Shown: piece by piece, positions 21,293 through 22,032 of the stretch
Layout: every line of letters begins with the position of its first letter
How positions within the stretch are numbered: the stretch's first letter is position 1
Origin: JARLFX01 sp036404255
Lineage (GTDB): Bacteria > Acidobacteriota > Terriglobia > Terriglobales > Acidobacteriaceae
Reading direction: 5' to 3'
DNA: 22,032 nt
Assembly (NCBI GenBank): GCA_036404255.1
Contig: DASWOP010000181.1
Location: forward strand, 1 to 22,032
Notes under the pieces: generated by a model
Databases searched by the model: none
What the model was told of the DNA's origin: nothing
What the model saw: only the letters and a program-made list of their open reading frames with translations
Program-made: the position numbers and the translations under genes

Positions 21293-22032
21293 ATGATCCC
21301 AGGTACGGGCACCAAACATAGATCCGTCCGCTCGCGTCTGGCCCAGCTTGGCCAGCAGCAGTCGGCCCCGGTTTATCTTCCAGTAGACAGTCCTGAGCGC
21401 ATCACCATCGTTCTTGATGCGATGGGCTCAGACAAGTCACCCGATCCAGAGATCGCGGGCGCTATCCTTGCCTGCAAACTCCTCCCCGTCCGCGTTCTTC
21501 TCGTCGGACCGGAGGACGTTGTGCGTCCGGCCCTCGCCGCCAGGCTCAATGGCGAAGATCTTCCCATTCAGGTCGTCCACGCCAGCGAGTGGATCAGCAT
21601 GGACGACAAGGCCGCCCGTTCCGTCCGCACCAAGCGCGACTCCTCCATGCGCGTCGGCCTCAAGCTCGTGCGCGAGAAGAAGGCCGCCGGTTTCATCACC
21701 GCCGGCAACACCGGCGCCGCTATGGCCACGGCCAAGATGGTCCTCGGCGCGCTCAACGGCGTCGACCGCCCCGCCCTCGGTACCGTTCTGCCCACCATTA
21801 CCGGCCAGCCCTGCTTCTTGCTCGATGTCGGCGCCAACGTAGACTGCACGCCCGAAAACCTGCAGCAGTTTGCCGTCATGGGCCACATGTACGCCCGCAA
21901 CATCCTCAAGATCGCGAAACCCCGCGTCGGCCTCCTCTCCATCGGCGAAGAAGAGACCAAGGGCAATGCGCTCACCCACCAGACCTTCCCCCTGCTGCAA
22001 GACATCGGCCTGAACTTCATCGGCAACGTCGA
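21293..22032 (+). CDS. plsX: Phosphate acyltransferase PlsX (5' part)
   Basis: PlsX converts acyl-ACP and phosphate to acyl-phosphate, the acyl donor for phospholipid synthesis. The frame from ATG 21293 stays open to the window end (246 codons; the 3' end is missing). It has the family start 'ITIVLDAMGSDKSPDPEIAGA', where most members read DAMGGDxAP. Further conserved parts are 'RTKRDSSMRVGLKLVREKKA', 'FITAGNTGAAMA', 'PTITGQPCFLLDVGANVDC' and 'VGLLSIGEEETKGN'. The protein has about 38 extra residues before the core ('MIPGTGTKHRSVRSRLAQL..'), which are basic and of unknown role. No in-frame start lies nearer the core. The ribosome-binding site is weak. The yceD-rpmF-plsX order is the standard one. 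Confidence 0.93.
   Translation, partial: MIPGTGTKHRSVRSRLAQLGQQQSAPVYLPVDSPERITIVLDAMGSDKSPDPEIAGAILACKLLPVRVLLVGPEDVVRPALAARLNGEDLPIQVVHASEWISMDDKAARSVRTKRDSSMRVGLKLVREKKAAGFITAGNTGAAMATAKMVLGALNGVDRPALGTVLPTITGQPCFLLDVGANVDCTPENLQQFAVMGHMYARNILKIAKPRVGLLSIGEEETKGNALTHQTFPLLQDIGLNFIGNV

Overview
The window looks like ordinary chromosome from a Gram-negative bacterium of the Acidobacteriota, probably class Terriglobia (Acidobacteriaceae-like). That placement is inferred from protein character, high GC, frequent GTG/TTG starts and dispersed 'GTCATTCTGAGCG...' repeats; no rRNA or other direct marker is present. An outer membrane is certain from LptD and the TonB/ExbB/ExbD system.

Layout. (1) 1-3473, + strand: the 3' end of tgt, then yajC, secD and secF, the classical queuosine/Sec-accessory cluster. 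(2) 3564-7323, + strand: tonB, exbB, two exbD paralogues and a TPR lipoprotein, forming an outer-membrane energy-transduction cluster whose junctions carry hairpins, closed by a strong intrinsic terminator at 7348-7380. (3) 7439-9510, + strand: a biotin carboxylase subunit overlapping a biotin carboxyl carrier subunit, with no carboxyltransferase in view. (4) 9585-14256, - strand: lptD, a DsbA-like CPFC protein and a SurA/PpiC-like peptidyl-prolyl isomerase, i.e. an outer-membrane protein next to the two kinds of helper its maturation is known to need. (5) 14298-15605, + strand: an RDD-family membrane protein with a very long Ala/Pro/Glu-rich N-terminal extension.

(6) 15606-17096 is the accessory part: a 588-bp non-coding stretch with dispersed stem-loop repeats, a possible scrap of a tyrosine recombinase C-terminus, and an AT-richer gene resembling AbiJ/HEPN abortive-infection proteins. 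(7) 17115-19491, - strand: sthA (soluble transhydrogenase) followed by a ROK-family sugar-kinase-like protein whose N-terminal phosphate loop is degenerate. (8) 19492-19796: a second repeat-bearing gap. (9) 19797-22032, + strand: thiE-like, then yceD (DUF177), rpmF and the 5' part of plsX, the widely conserved ribosome/phospholipid cluster.

Most genes are housekeeping. The items most worth a second look are the covarying dispersed stem-loop family, the AbiJ-like gene in its repeat-rich pocket, the lptD-dsb-surA operon, the ROK protein with altered phosphate loop and zinc site, and three genes with a -10-like hexamer 6-8 nt before the start codon (candidate leaderless transcripts). I did not find CRISPR arrays, tRNA or rRNA genes, or intact insertion sequences.
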